From Streptomyces sp. NBC_01304 (GTDB taxonomy: Bacteria > Actinomycetota > Actinomycetes > Streptomycetales > Streptomycetaceae): 64,000 bases of DNA. Where the stretch lies: NCBI RefSeq assembly GCF_035975855.1, contig NZ_CP109055.1:8804001-8868000 (forward strand). The letters are read 5' to 3'. Position 1 is the stretch's first letter. Each line of letters starts with the position of its first letter. The notes beneath the pieces were generated by a model. It was not told the DNA's origin. It saw nothing but the letters and a program-made list of their open reading frames with translations, and did no database searches. This document shows, piece by piece, positions 16,414-24,657 of this stretch. A program made the translations under genes and the position numbers.

Positions 16414-16938
16414 TCAGCCCTGTTCGGCGAGCAGCCGGTCCGCGATCTGCTCGATGCGCTCGCGCAGACCGTCCTGGCTCTTGCCGCCGTCAAGGCGCTC
16501 GCCGTCGATGACGTAGGTCGGCGTGCCGGTGACGCCGATCGCCTTGCCCTCGGCGTGGTCGGCGTCCACGATCAGGATGTGCCGGCCGTCGATCAGGGCG
16601 GTGTCGAACTCCTCGGCGTCCAGGCCGAGCGCGCGGGCCGTATCGACCAGGAACGGCTCGCCCTGCTTGTCGAGTTCTTCCACGCGCCCGAGCACGGCCT
16701 CCACGAACGGCCAGCCCTGCCCCTGCTCGGCGGCCTCCTCTGCGGCCTGTGCGGCGGCGAAGGAGTGCTTGTGCTTCTCGAGGGGGAAGTGCCGCAGCCG
16801 CGGCTCGATCCGGTCGCCGTACCGGGCGCGCAGCGCGCGTACGTCGTCCAGGGCGGTGCGGCAGTCGGGGCACTGGAGCTCGCACCAGATGTCGAGGACG
16901 ACGGGGCGGGCAGGGCCTGAGGGGGTGGAGTCGCTCAT
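16414..16938 (-). CDS. DsbA-family thioredoxin-fold protein
   Basis: This 174-residue protein begins with a thioredoxin-like strand and a CPDC redox motif (LDIWCELQCPDCRTALDD). It has a helical insertion and the cis-proline loop GVTGTPTYVIDGERLDGG near the C-terminus, all features of DsbA/FrnE-like oxidoreductases. No signal peptide is seen, so it is probably cytoplasmic. ATG 16938 is chosen because the fold starts within 15 residues. It converges with the acetyltransferase gene across a 27-bp gap. Confidence 0.87.
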   Translation of the reverse strand: MSDSTPSGPARPVVLDIWCELQCPDCRTALDDVRALRARYGDRIEPRLRHFPLEKHKHSFAAAQAAEEAAEQGQGWPFVEAVLGRVEELDKQGEPFLVDTARALGLDAEEFDTALIDGRHILIVDADHAEGKAIGVTGTPTYVIDGERLDGGKSQDGLRERIEQIADRLLAEQG

Positions 16939-17103
16939 GGGCCCAGTCTCCCAGCCGCCGGGGCCCGGTCCCAACCCGGACCTGGGGAGGAGCCGAACCC
17001 GGACTTCTCCCTGAGGTCGCACCGGATCGTGGCCGCGGGCCGCCCGGACGGTGCAGGATGGAAGGGACGTATTCCCCGAGGCACCCCACCGCTGGAGGAC
17101 CGG

Positions 17104-17544
17104 ATGCTTGCCGAGACCGTCTGTTCCGCTGTGTCCGCGGCGGGCCTGGGCATCGCCGCGATCACCGCCTACCGCAAGCGCTTCTTGGCCGCGACGCGCA
17201 TCGCGGCGTACTCCCTCGTCCCGGTCGGTCTCGTCATGACGGGCGTGGTCGAGTGGGTCACGGACCTGGTCTTCAAGCCCAGCACCTGGGTGGGCTTCGG
17301 AGTGCTCGGGATCGCTTGGGTGCTCTTCATGACCAGTCGGGCCGTGGAGCGACGCACGGGCGGCACCCGCAAGGAGCGCAAGGAGGCCCGGGCGGCTCAG
17401 CGCGAGGCGGTCGCCCCTACCGCGTCCGCGCCGTCCTTGGGCGCGGGCCGCTCGCCCTCGCCGACGGCGGCAAGGCCGAAGGCAGCCGCGCCCTCGGAGG
17501 ACTTTTCCGACATCGAAGCCATCCTGAAGAAGCACGGAATCTAG
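17104..17544 (+). CDS. Hypothetical membrane protein, 146 aa
   Basis: Three hydrophobic segments (about residues 1-20, 31-52 and 60-78) are followed by a cytoplasmic tail rich in Arg, Glu and Ala and ending DFSDIEAILKKHGI. The start ATG 17104 has GGAGG at ideal spacing. The acidic C-terminal motif resembles the short helices many actinobacterial membrane proteins use for partner binding, but no family function is recognised. Confidence 0.8.
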   Translation: MLAETVCSAVSAAGLGIAAITAYRKRFLAATRIAAYSLVPVGLVMTGVVEWVTDLVFKPSTWVGFGVLGIAWVLFMTSRAVERRTGGTRKERKEARAAQREAVAPTASAPSLGAGRSPSPTAARPKAAAPSEDFSDIEAILKKHGI

Positions 17545-17581
17545 GCCGCCCCGGTACGAGGGCAGGTCGGCAAGGTCCCGC

Positions 17582-17788
17582 TCACAGCAGCAGAAGATCG
17601 TGCACGGCTGCCGCGAGCAGCAGACAGCCGATCACCCCGAGGAAGATCATCAGGGGTGGTTGGGAGAGCGCGAAGAGGCAGCCGCGCGGTTCGGGCGTCG
17701 TGGGCGTGGTGGGCGCGGCCGTGGGTGCGGGGGCCTGCCCCGGTGAAGTGTCCTGCATCTCGGGGCGATGATGACGCAGCCGGGCCAT
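17582..17788 (-). CDS. Small hydrophobic protein, 68 aa
   Basis: The C-terminal 25 residues form one transmembrane helix (LMIFLGVIGCLLLAAAVHDL); the N-terminal part is Pro/Thr-rich. There is no convincing Shine-Dalgarno for ATG 17788, and an internal ATG (17758) is an alternative start. Coding-type third-position bias supports it being real. Function unknown. Confidence 0.55.
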   Translation of the reverse strand: MARLRHHRPEMQDTSPGQAPAPTAAPTTPTTPEPRGCLFALSQPPLMIFLGVIGCLLLAAAVHDLLLL

Positions 17789-17882
17789 CGCCAGCGACCA
17801 ACACGCCCACTATCGGCGGGAGTTCGCTGAATCCCGTGCATTGCGTGCCCAACCCGTGCCCTGCTCTCGGGACGGGGCAGGA

Positions 17883-18440
17883 TCAGCGTGTGGCTTCCTT
17901 GCGGCGGGCCCGGTAGGCCGCCACGTGCAGCCGGTTTCCGCAGGTCCGGCTGTCGCAGTAGCGCCGGGAGCGATTGCGCGAGAGATCGACGAAGGCCCGC
18001 CGGCAGTCCGGCGCCTCACACCGCCGCAGCCGCTCCTGCTCACCGGCGACCACGAAGAAGGCCAGCGCCATTCCGCAGTCGGCCGCCAGGTGGTCCGCGA
18101 CGGAGGCGCCCGGTGCGAAGTAGTGCACATGCCAGTCGTAGCCGTCGTGATCGGTGAGCCGCGGTGTCGTGCCGGCCGCCGCCACCAGCTCATTGATCAA
18201 CTGTGCGGCCGCCCGCGGCTCCGCGGCCGCGAAGACTTCGGCGAACAGCCCGCGCACCCGGCGCACCGCCGGCAGGTCGTGCTCCGACAGCACGCCCACG
18301 TCGCTGATGTCGTTCCGCAGCACGAACTCCCGCAGACCCGCGACGTCGGCAAGGCCGTCCGCCTTGTCGGCGTCCGCCGCGGAGTTCACCAGATCGACCA
18401 CGGCGTCCAGCGCGCACCGGGTGTCATGGGTGATCAGCAC
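17883..18440 (-). CDS. CGNR zinc-finger regulator with ABATE-type N-terminal domain
   Basis: The 185-residue protein has an all-helical N-terminal region typical of stress-linked ABATE domains and a C-terminal treble-clef-like CGNR finger: RRCEAPDCRRAFVDLSRN followed by RRYCDSRTCGNRLHVAAYR. The CGNR element is thought to bind DNA, so this is a probable transcription factor. It sits between the small hydrophobic gene and ssgB, all on the minus strand. The targets are unknown. Confidence 0.9.
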   Translation of the reverse strand: MLITHDTRCALDAVVDLVNSAADADKADGLADVAGLREFVLRNDISDVGVLSEHDLPAVRRVRGLFAEVFAAAEPRAAAQLINELVAAAGTTPRLTDHDGYDWHVHYFAPGASVADHLAADCGMALAFFVVAGEQERLRRCEAPDCRRAFVDLSRNRSRRYCDSRTCGNRLHVAAYRARRKEATR

Positions 18441-18537
18441 GATTTGCTCCCTGGCCGGACGACGGTCGGTCGGGCGTTCGCCCGGCGGGCCTGCGCCCGC
18501 CTCTGGGGCCCGATGCTAGCCGCTCGCCCCGCGCACG

Positions 18538-18585
18538 CACCGGCGCCGTCCCCGCAGAATGGACCCTGCGGCGACGGCGCCGGTG
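18538..18585. terminator. Large hairpin between ssgB and the CGNR gene
   Basis: A 13-bp outer stem (18538-18550 with 18573-18585) continues, after one mismatch, into a 6-bp inner stem (CCGCAG/CTGCGG) with loop AATGGACC. It lies 124 bp beyond the ssgB stop in the direction of ssgB transcription and about 100 bp before the CGNR start, so it most likely terminates ssgB. Confidence 0.7.
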
Positions 18586-18709
18586 ACTGTATGCGATTGG
18601 TCCAGCAGTTGTTGTGCCGTTCTCCAGCGCTCATTGAGCCGCTGTCATGGCCCGCGCCGTCGCCCCGAGTCGGACGGCGTCGGGCTGTTCTCGGGTCGGC
18701 CGACCTCGC

Positions 18710-19123
18710 TCAGCTTTCGGCCAGGATGTGCGACAGCTCCGTATCGAGGTCGAAGTGACGGTGCTCGGTGCCGGGTGGCACGGCGGCGTCCGTCCGCTTC
18801 AGGAAGGACTCCAGGGCCCGCGCCGGGGCTTCGAGCAGGGCTTCGCCCTCCGGGGAGCTCAGGGCGATGCATACGACGCCCTGACCGTGACTGCGGGACG
18901 GCCAGACACGGACGTCACCGGTGCCGGTAGGCCGGTGCAGGCCTTCGGCGAGGAGATCGCGGGCGAAAACCCACTCGACGGTCTCCTCCGCTCCGGTGTG
19001 GAAGGTTGCGTGCACGGCATAGGGATCGGCCGTGTCATACCGCAGTCCTGCGGGTACAGGCAGTGAGGACTCGCTCGACACAACGAGGCGCAGGTGCAGC
19101 TCGCAGCTGACCGTGGTGTTCAT
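18710..19123 (-). CDS. ssgB: Sporulation-specific cell division regulator SsgB
   Basis: The 137-residue sequence (start MNTTVSCELHLRLVVSSESS, end HFDLDTELSHILAES) matches what I remember of Streptomyces SsgB, one of the most conserved SsgA-like proteins. SsgB recruits FtsZ to future septum sites in aerial hyphae with SsgA. The conserved Asp/Glu-rich SALP fold is complete, with VEWVFARDLLAEGL and VWPSRSHGQGVVCIALSSPEGEA. ATG 19123 gives the family's exact length. The 191-bp gap to the divergent membrane-protein gene must hold its developmentally controlled promoter; a binding site was not identified with certainty. Confidence 0.96.
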   Translation of the reverse strand: MNTTVSCELHLRLVVSSESSLPVPAGLRYDTADPYAVHATFHTGAEETVEWVFARDLLAEGLHRPTGTGDVRVWPSRSHGQGVVCIALSSPEGEALLEAPARALESFLKRTDAAVPPGTEHRHFDLDTELSHILAES

Positions 19124-19314
19124 AAGCGCCAGGGCCTTTCGCTCAGTGTGCGCTCGGGGATTCGCACGTCGGCGAAATCGACATGCCACCTACGGTGCCG
19201 TTGTAAACCCCTCTGAGGGATTTGGGGGAGTTTATGTCGCTCATACGGCCGACTGTGCGCTTTGGGCGTGCGTCCATTCCGGTGAACCGTTTCTCTCCGG
19301 TAATGTCAGGCCGT

Positions 19315-19770
19315 ATGAATACGGGGAGTGACGAGCGGAATGAGGCCGTCGCAGCGGCTGAGCCGTCGGAATCGGAAACGAAGATCGAGAAGGTCGATGC
19401 GGAGCTCGGTTCGCGGGCGCCGGAGTTCATCCAGGCGCGCAGGGCCCTCCACCTGAGCTGGCAGGTCGGCGTCTTCATAGTCGGCTTCGCGGTGGTGGGC
19501 GCGGGCATCGTCATGCTGCCGTTGCCGGGGCCGGGCTGGCTCGTGATCTTCGGTGGCATGGCGATCTGGGCGACCGAGTTCGTCTGGGCGCAGCTGGTGC
19601 TGCGCTGGACCAAGCGCAAGGTGACCGAGGCGACGCAGCGGGCCCTGGATCCGCGGGTGCGCCGCCGGAACATCATCCTGACCACCATCGGTCTGGTGAT
19701 CGTCGCCGCTCTGGTCGGTGTCTACGTGTGGAAGTTCGGCATCGTGATGCCGTGGAAGATCGACGAGTGA
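19315..19770 (+). CDS. PGPGW-motif membrane protein (TIGR02611-like)
   Basis: After a polar N-terminus the 151-residue product has the hallmark MLPLPGPGWLVIFGGMAIWA flanked by transmembrane helices (about residues 49-71 and 73-92), and a third helix near the C-terminus (NIILTTIGLVIVAALVGVYV). ATG 19315 is preferred to the in-frame ATG 19234 because the codons in between lack the strong G/C third-position bias. Function unknown; it is divergent from ssgB and may share its control region. Confidence 0.85.
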   Translation: MNTGSDERNEAVAAAEPSESETKIEKVDAELGSRAPEFIQARRALHLSWQVGVFIVGFAVVGAGIVMLPLPGPGWLVIFGGMAIWATEFVWAQLVLRWTKRKVTEATQRALDPRVRRRNIILTTIGLVIVAALVGVYVWKFGIVMPWKIDE

Positions 19771-19865
19771 CGACTCGTCGAGACACGTCGGCCGATGGGC
19801 GGCTGACCTGGGGGAGGCTGGTCGGGGGCACCCACTGACATGCGGTAATGTTCTCCGTGCCGCAG

Positions 19866-19937
19866 GGGCGATTAGCTCAGTGGGAGAGCACTTCGTTCAC
19901 ACCGAAGGGGTCACTGGTTCGAACCCAGTATCGCCCA
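19866..19937 (+). tRNA. tRNA-Val(CAC), copy 1
   Basis: Cloverleaf with acceptor stem GGGCGAT/ATCGCCC and anticodon loop TTCACAC (CAC). CCA is not encoded. Mature sequence identical to the copy at 23005. A TAATGT at 19846-19851 may be its -10 element. Confidence 0.95.
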
Positions 19938-19945
19938 CCCTGAAG

Positions 19946-19982
19946 CGAAGGTCCGTGAGACTCCGAGTCTCACGGACCTTCG
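19946..19982. terminator. Bidirectional hairpin after tRNA-Val
   Basis: A perfect 17-bp stem (19946-19962 with 19966-19982) has a 3-nt loop, 9 bp past the tRNA and 38 bp from the end of the convergent membrane protein gene, so it can serve both. Confidence 0.85.
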
Positions 19983-20019
19983 TCGTTTCCGGGTCCGGCG
20001 TTGAGGGCGATACGACGGC

Positions 20020-22440
20020 TCAGTGCATGCGCCCCAGCACGTCCCGCATCCTGCGGGCATCGCGCAGACGCTGCTCGTACGTCGCCCCCACGGCGAGCAG
20101 CAACAGGCCGGCCAGCGCCATCGGCAGCCACCGCGGCAGCGCCCCGACCACCTGCACCACGTACGGCGCCAGCTCGTGCAGCGCGTCCAGGGCGAGCACC
20201 GCGGAGCCGAGCGCCAGCGGGGCCTGCAGCCGGTGGTGGGACCCGGCCAGCGTGAGCAGCAGGGCGGCCGCGCCCAGCAGGAGCGGACGGAGCCAGTGCG
20301 TGTCGCCCCAGGCGGCGAGCAAGCTCGGCAGGAGCGTTGCCGCGAGCCCTGGGGCGTAGGCCGTCCAGGAGGAGGTCTCCGGGGCCCGGCGCCTGCGCAG
20401 TGCGCCGATGAACAGGGCGGGGACGGTCACGGGGAGGGTGTACGCCTCCGGGCTGCCGATGTCCCAGGCCGCGAGCCGGACCCAGGAGGCGGCCACGAAC
20501 AGGGCGCCGGAGACGTACATGACCTGGCGCCGCTCGGGGCGCAGGGCCGTTCCCGCCGCGATGACCCCGACCAGGGCCAGGACCAGGGCGAGCATCGGGG
20601 CGTCGAGGCCCGCGAGACCGATGGCGAGCGCCGCGGCCGCGGCGCCGGACAGCTCGACCGGCAGGCCCGCGGCGCGGCCCGTCAGGCGCGCGCCGAGCAG
20701 GGCCGTCGCGGCGGGGACCGCCAGGACGGTCAACGCGATCCCGTGGGCCGGGAGTTCGAGGGCCGCGGGCACCGCCACGGCGAGCGCGGTGGCGTAGCCC
20801 ACGGCGACGCAGGCCGGTACGGCGCGGCGTGCGCCCTCGGCGTACAGCCATGCGGCTCCCGCGTACGCGGCCAGCAGGACGCCGAACACCGCGAAGGTCG
20901 CCGGGCGGGTGGCGAGGGCGAGGCAGGACGCGGTCAGCGTGGATGCCAGGCCGCAGGCCAGCGCGGTGCCGGACTGGGCAGTGCCGGACAGCCGGACGGC
21001 TGCCGCGAGGGCGAGCGCGGCGAGCGTCAGGTGGAGGGACAGCCCGGCCGCGTACGGGAGTTGGAGGGACGCGGGCAGCGTGGTCGCGGACGACCAGAGC
21101 AGGGCCAGCGCCCCGCAGGCGGCCGGTGTGCGCCAGGCCGGGCCCGGTGGGATCAGGCGGTGTGCGGCGAGCAGGGTGCCCGCGACGGTGAGCAGGGTGA
21201 CCGGGACCGCGAGGCCGGGGACGCCCGCCACCTCGGCGTGCGTGAGTTCCGGGGAGCCGGACCAGACCTGGCCGAGCCAAGTGGTCGGTTCCAGCAGGGA
21301 CATGGCGGCCGTGGGCAGCGCCCACAGCAGTGCCGCGCCCGTCACCGCACCCGCGGCGCAGACCAGGCCGGGGCGAAGCGGACGCGGCAGTGCGGTGAGG
21401 GCCAGGGCCAACACCGCGATGCCGCACAGGAGATAGCCGGGGACGAGCCATGACGGGTCGAGGACCGTCCGCAGTACGCCGCCGACCGCCGCCACACCGG
21501 AGAGGCCGGCCAGCGCGCCGCACCAGGTCGACAAGTCGGCACGACCGGCCCGCCAGGCCGCGTGCAGCGCGATCGCGGTGGCAAGCAACAGCAGCACCCC
21601 GGCCCGCGCCGCGGCGTCCGGCCCCTGCGCCGTGACGGAGAGACCCGCCGCGCTCGCCGTGCCCCAGCCGCCCAGGGCCACGGCACCGGCGAACGCCACG
21701 ACGCGCACCGGCAGCGGCCGCGCCCACAGCGCGACGAAGGTGTCCCCGGCGGCCGTGACCAGCAGCACGGCGATCAGCGTGCGCGGACCCGCGCCGTCCG
21801 CCAGGCCCCACAGGAGGAGCGGAAGTTGAGCCGCTGCGACGGCCACCGGTAGCGGCAGCCGCAGATCGCTCATGACCAGGCCGTACGCAACCCACAGGCC
21901 GGCCAGGACGGCGGATGCCGCCGCCGCGTAGCCCACGGCGTCGGCCTCAGGAAGTGCCACGCGGTGGAGCGCGTACGCGTCGAGGACCATCAGCGCGAGG
22001 CCGAGCGCGGCAACCGTCTCCGCCGTCGACCGCAGGCCGCGGCGCAGCAGCAGCGCCGGGACACCGAGCGCGGCAACCGTCACCGCGCCGAGCACCGCCG
22101 AACGGCCGCCGATCCCCAAGTGGCCCCAGCTGACCACCGTGAACGCGATCGCGGCGATCGTCAGCAGGATTCCGCCGAGCGTGAGCAGCACGTTCTGCAC
22201 GTTGGGCGGCGTGCCCGGCGTGGGCTGTGCGTGCGGGGGAGCGGCGAACGGCGGACGCGGCGGGGTGGGACCGGCGGCCTGTGCCCGCAGCGCGCCGAGC
22301 AGCCAGGCCCGGCGGTGGAGCAACTGGGCGCGGCGGGCGTCGAGTCGGGCCAGCTCGTGGTCGAGGATCCGGAGTTCCTCGGCCGGTGGCGGGAAGGTCG
22401 TCATGCTGCCGAGTGTGGTCCCGGTCATGCCGCCGGACAT
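20020..22440 (-). CDS. Large polytopic membrane protein, SCO7613 C-terminal-like
   Basis: The 806-residue protein has a charged cytoplasmic N-terminus (ILDHELARLDARRAQLLHRR), a Pro-rich linker, and then some twenty or more closely packed hydrophobic helices rich in Ala, Leu and Val to the end. This matches the SCO7613 C-terminal family of actinobacterial membrane proteins of unknown role. ATG 22440 is the longest start; ATG 22428 and 22404 are possible and would remove up to 12 residues. It is divergent from the SRPBCC gene. Confidence 0.85.
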   Translation of the reverse strand: MSGGMTGTTLGSMTTFPPPAEELRILDHELARLDARRAQLLHRRAWLLGALRAQAAGPTPPRPPFAAPPHAQPTPGTPPNVQNVLLTLGGILLTIAAIAFTVVSWGHLGIGGRSAVLGAVTVAALGVPALLLRRGLRSTAETVAALGLALMVLDAYALHRVALPEADAVGYAAAASAVLAGLWVAYGLVMSDLRLPLPVAVAAAQLPLLLWGLADGAGPRTLIAVLLVTAAGDTFVALWARPLPVRVVAFAGAVALGGWGTASAAGLSVTAQGPDAAARAGVLLLLATAIALHAAWRAGRADLSTWCGALAGLSGVAAVGGVLRTVLDPSWLVPGYLLCGIAVLALALTALPRPLRPGLVCAAGAVTGAALLWALPTAAMSLLEPTTWLGQVWSGSPELTHAEVAGVPGLAVPVTLLTVAGTLLAAHRLIPPGPAWRTPAACGALALLWSSATTLPASLQLPYAAGLSLHLTLAALALAAAVRLSGTAQSGTALACGLASTLTASCLALATRPATFAVFGVLLAAYAGAAWLYAEGARRAVPACVAVGYATALAVAVPAALELPAHGIALTVLAVPAATALLGARLTGRAAGLPVELSGAAAAALAIGLAGLDAPMLALVLALVGVIAAGTALRPERRQVMYVSGALFVAASWVRLAAWDIGSPEAYTLPVTVPALFIGALRRRRAPETSSWTAYAPGLAATLLPSLLAAWGDTHWLRPLLLGAAALLLTLAGSHHRLQAPLALGSAVLALDALHELAPYVVQVVGALPRWLPMALAGLLLLAVGATYEQRLRDARRMRDVLGRMH

Positions 22441-22496
22441 GAGCCGGCCTACTCAGATCGGCCTGAGTACCGGTGCGACCCGGCACACTGACGACC

Positions 22497-22943
22497 ATGG
22501 ACTGGTGCCACTACCGCTTCCGCAGTGTCTGGGACCTGCCCGCGAACCCGGACGCCGTCTTCGCCGCCCTCGAACGCGTCGAGGACTATCCGTCGTGGTG
22601 GCCGCAGGTCCGCGAGACCGCGCGCCACGACGAGCGCAGCGGCTTCGTCCGCATCCGCTCCTTCCTGCCCTACGACTTGGTCGTGACCGTCCGGGAGCAG
22701 GTGCACGATCCGGCGGCGGGGGTGCTGGAAGTGGCGGCCACCGGCGATCTCGACGGCTGGGCGCGCTGGACGATCGGCGCCTTCAACGGCGGTGCGCGTG
22801 CCGTGTACGAGCAGGAGGTGGACGTGCGGCGCCCGCTGATGCGACGCCTCGCCGTGCCCGGGCGGCCGGTGTTCCTGCTCAACCACGCGCTGATGATGCG
22901 CAGCGGGAGGCGTGGCCTGCTCCGGTACCTGCACCGGGCCTGA
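22497..22943 (+). CDS. SRPBCC (polyketide cyclase/START-like) protein
   Basis: The 148-residue product has the START-like pattern: YRFRSVWDLPANPDAVFAAL, EDYPSWWPQVRETAR (the conserved YP.WWP motif), central beta strands, and a long C-terminal helix (HALMMRSGRRGLLRYLHR). Such proteins bind hydrophobic ligands. The start ATG 22497 is followed directly by the conserved first strand. Its ligand is unknown, and it is not part of a polyketide cluster here. Confidence 0.87.
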   Translation: MDWCHYRFRSVWDLPANPDAVFAALERVEDYPSWWPQVRETARHDERSGFVRIRSFLPYDLVVTVREQVHDPAAGVLEVAATGDLDGWARWTIGAFNGGARAVYEQEVDVRRPLMRRLAVPGRPVFLLNHALMMRSGRRGLLRYLHRA

Positions 22944-22961
22944 ACGGCGTTTGAATCGGGT

Positions 22962-22991
22962 TTGAAGGAAAGCCGCCGGGACCTGTATTGT
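22962..22991 (+). promoter_or_regulatory. Probable promoter of tRNA-Val(CAC) copy 2
   Basis: TTGAAG (22962-22967) and TATTGT (22986-22991) are separated by 18 bp, a good match to the housekeeping sigma factor consensus, and end 13 bp before the tRNA's first base. Confidence 0.6.
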
Positions 22992-23004
22992 TCGGTGCGT
23001 TCCC

Positions 23005-23076
23005 GGGCGATTAGCTCAGTGGGAGAGCACTTCGTTCACACCGAAGGGGTCACTGGTTCGAACCCAGTATCGCCCA
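23005..23076 (+). tRNA. tRNA-Val(CAC), copy 2
   Basis: Same 72-nt mature sequence as the gene at 19866, with anticodon CAC. CCA is not encoded. It lies upstream of the exonuclease/DUF4365 locus. Confidence 0.95.
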
Positions 23077-23086
23077 CCTGGGAAAG

Positions 23087-23118
23087 GCCGGTCCGTCACT
23101 GACGGACCGGCTTTTTTT
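23087..23118 (+). terminator. Intrinsic terminator of tRNA-Val copy 2
   Basis: An 11-bp stem (23087-23097 with 23101-23111) is followed by seven T residues (23112-23118). It is the only textbook Rho-independent terminator with a long T-tract that I see in the window. Confidence 0.93.
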
Positions 23119-23163
23119 GTGCGCGCGTACGTCCACGTCGGTCGCTGCGCGTACGTGGACGGG

Positions 23164-23889
23164 TCAGGCCGCCGCCGGCAGGTCGGGCCGCAGCGGCCAC
23201 GCCGGGTCGACCGCCTCGGGGGTGCCGCTGCGGGCGAACCACGCCTGCAGGCCCCGCGCCTGGGCCGCGTGCCACACCGCCTGCAGCGTGTGCAGCTCGG
23301 CCGGGGTCAGCCGGTCCAGGCGGGACGCGAAACGACGCCCGATGGCCCGTACGAGATCGAGCGACGCCTGGGCGTCGGCGGCCGCGTCATGTGCGCCGGT
23401 CAGCTCCACGCCGTAGTGCTCGCACAGATCCGTCAGGGTGCGACGGCCCTTGCGGTAGCGGTCCAGGTGCTTGTCGAGGACGCGCGGATCCACCACGCAC
23501 AGCGGATGGTTCTCCAGGTAGTTCGCGAGCGACGAGGCACGGTGGCGGCGCAACTCGCGGTCCAGGAGCGTCAGATCGAACGGCGCGTTCATGATGACGA
23601 GCGGCCGGCCGGTGGCGCTGAGATCGGCCAGTTCCCTGCCTATCTCCTCCACCACGGGAGCCGGCCAGCGGCCGTTGCGCTGCAGGTGGTCGTCCGTCAG
23701 GCCATGGATCTCGGTGGCCCCGGCCGGCACCGGAATGCCCGGATTCACCAGCCAGCGGCTGACGCGCGGCCGGCCGCCCGTGCAGTCCTGGACGATGATC
23801 GCGGCGGACACGATGCGGTCGTGCTCGACGTCCACGCCGGTGGTCTCGGTATCGAATGCGGCCAGGGGTCCCTCGTACCAGCTGGTCAT
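23164..23889 (-). CDS. DnaQ-like 3'-5' exonuclease (DEDDh family)
   Basis: The 241-residue protein contains the exonuclease motifs in order: Exo I FDTETTGVD (Asp and Glu), Exo II NAPFDLTLLDREL (Asp), and Exo III HDAAADAQASLDLV (His then Asp), as in the proofreading subunit of DNA polymerase III and related nucleases. The C-terminal region (WHAAQARGLQAWF, about 205-220) is typical of the short actinobacterial free-standing versions. It degrades single-stranded or mismatched DNA or RNA ends. It is divergent from the DUF4365 pair across a 201-bp gap. Confidence 0.92.
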   Translation of the reverse strand: MTSWYEGPLAAFDTETTGVDVEHDRIVSAAIIVQDCTGGRPRVSRWLVNPGIPVPAGATEIHGLTDDHLQRNGRWPAPVVEEIGRELADLSATGRPLVIMNAPFDLTLLDRELRRHRASSLANYLENHPLCVVDPRVLDKHLDRYRKGRRTLTDLCEHYGVELTGAHDAAADAQASLDLVRAIGRRFASRLDRLTPAELHTLQAVWHAAQARGLQAWFARSGTPEAVDPAWPLRPDLPAAA

Positions 23890-24090
23890 GGTGATGCAAC
23901 TCCTCGTTCACTACCGGCAGATGAACTTCGATCCCCTGCCCCAGCTGGTGATACCCGGGCCGTTTGCGCACTACGCCGACCGGTGACAACACAGGTGACG
24001 GGACGTCGAGTTGGGCGGGCCGTCGCGGGGAATCATCGATCGCATTCCGTCACGTACGAGGAATTGCCAAGCCCGGAAGGCTTGTTCGCC
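23890..24090. promoter_or_regulatory. Divergent control region between exonuclease and DUF4365-like gene
   Basis: This 201-bp stretch should hold back-to-back promoters. Its reading frames lack coding bias. I see no convincing -35/-10 pair or clear operator, so this is assigned only by position. Confidence 0.35.
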
Positions 24091-24657
24091 ATGGCGCTCG
24101 CGCAGCCCGAACAGGGTGGGCTGCTGCCCGAGCGGATCGCACCGCTGCGCGGCACACTCGCCACCACCGCCTGTATGGAGACCCTTCAGGTGGGATATCT
24201 GCATGCCGTGGCGGCCGCGGCGGGATGTTCGCTCTCGCAGCCCTTTCCGGACAACGGCATCGACTGGCACGTCAGCCACAGCGCTTCCGGGCACACGGTC
24301 GACGACGAAGTCACCGTGAAAGTGCAGCTCAAGTGCACCTACCAGATACCGCCGAACCCCCCGGGGCCCGCCTTCTCCTTCACGCTGGACAACGCGCATC
24401 TGGTGAAGCTGGCCCGGACTCCGGTCTCGGTGCACAAGATCCTGGTCGTGATGCTGGTGCCGCGGTCGCCGGACGACTGGCTGCGCGCGAGTCACGACCG
24501 GCTCGATCTGCGGCACTGCTGCTACTGGACCAACCTGGCCGGACACCCGGTGCGGGGACGGCACCGGACCACCGTGCGGATGTCGACCGCCCGGATCTTC
24601 GACGACCGGGCGCTCTGCGAGATCATGACGCGCGTCGGGACGGGAGGGAGACCCTGA
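24091..24657 (+). CDS. DUF4365-like protein with a possible PD-(D/E)xK nuclease core
   Basis: The 188-residue product contains CMETLQVGYLHAVAAAAG, then DNGIDWHVSHSA and VTVKVQLKCTYQIP. The GID...QxK spacing resembles DUF4365 domains and the active-site Asp and QxK of PD-(D/E)xK nucleases. The rest (ILVVMLVPRSPDDWLRAS, LRHCCYWTNLAG) also fits DUF4365. ATG 24091 follows a GGAAGG; a GTG at 23995 would add 32 residues with poor codon bias. Its TGA overlaps the next ATG as TGATG, so the two are coupled. Nuclease activity is inference. Confidence 0.72.
   Translation: MALAQPEQGGLLPERIAPLRGTLATTACMETLQVGYLHAVAAAAGCSLSQPFPDNGIDWHVSHSASGHTVDDEVTVKVQLKCTYQIPPNPPGPAFSFTLDNAHLVKLARTPVSVHKILVVMLVPRSPDDWLRASHDRLDLRHCCYWTNLAGHPVRGRHRTTVRMSTARIFDDRALCEIMTRVGTGGRP

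Noticed and set aside
19234..19314. Upstream start for the PGPGW protein
   Set aside because: The extra codons lack the strong G/C third-position preference and lie in the ssgB divergent control region.
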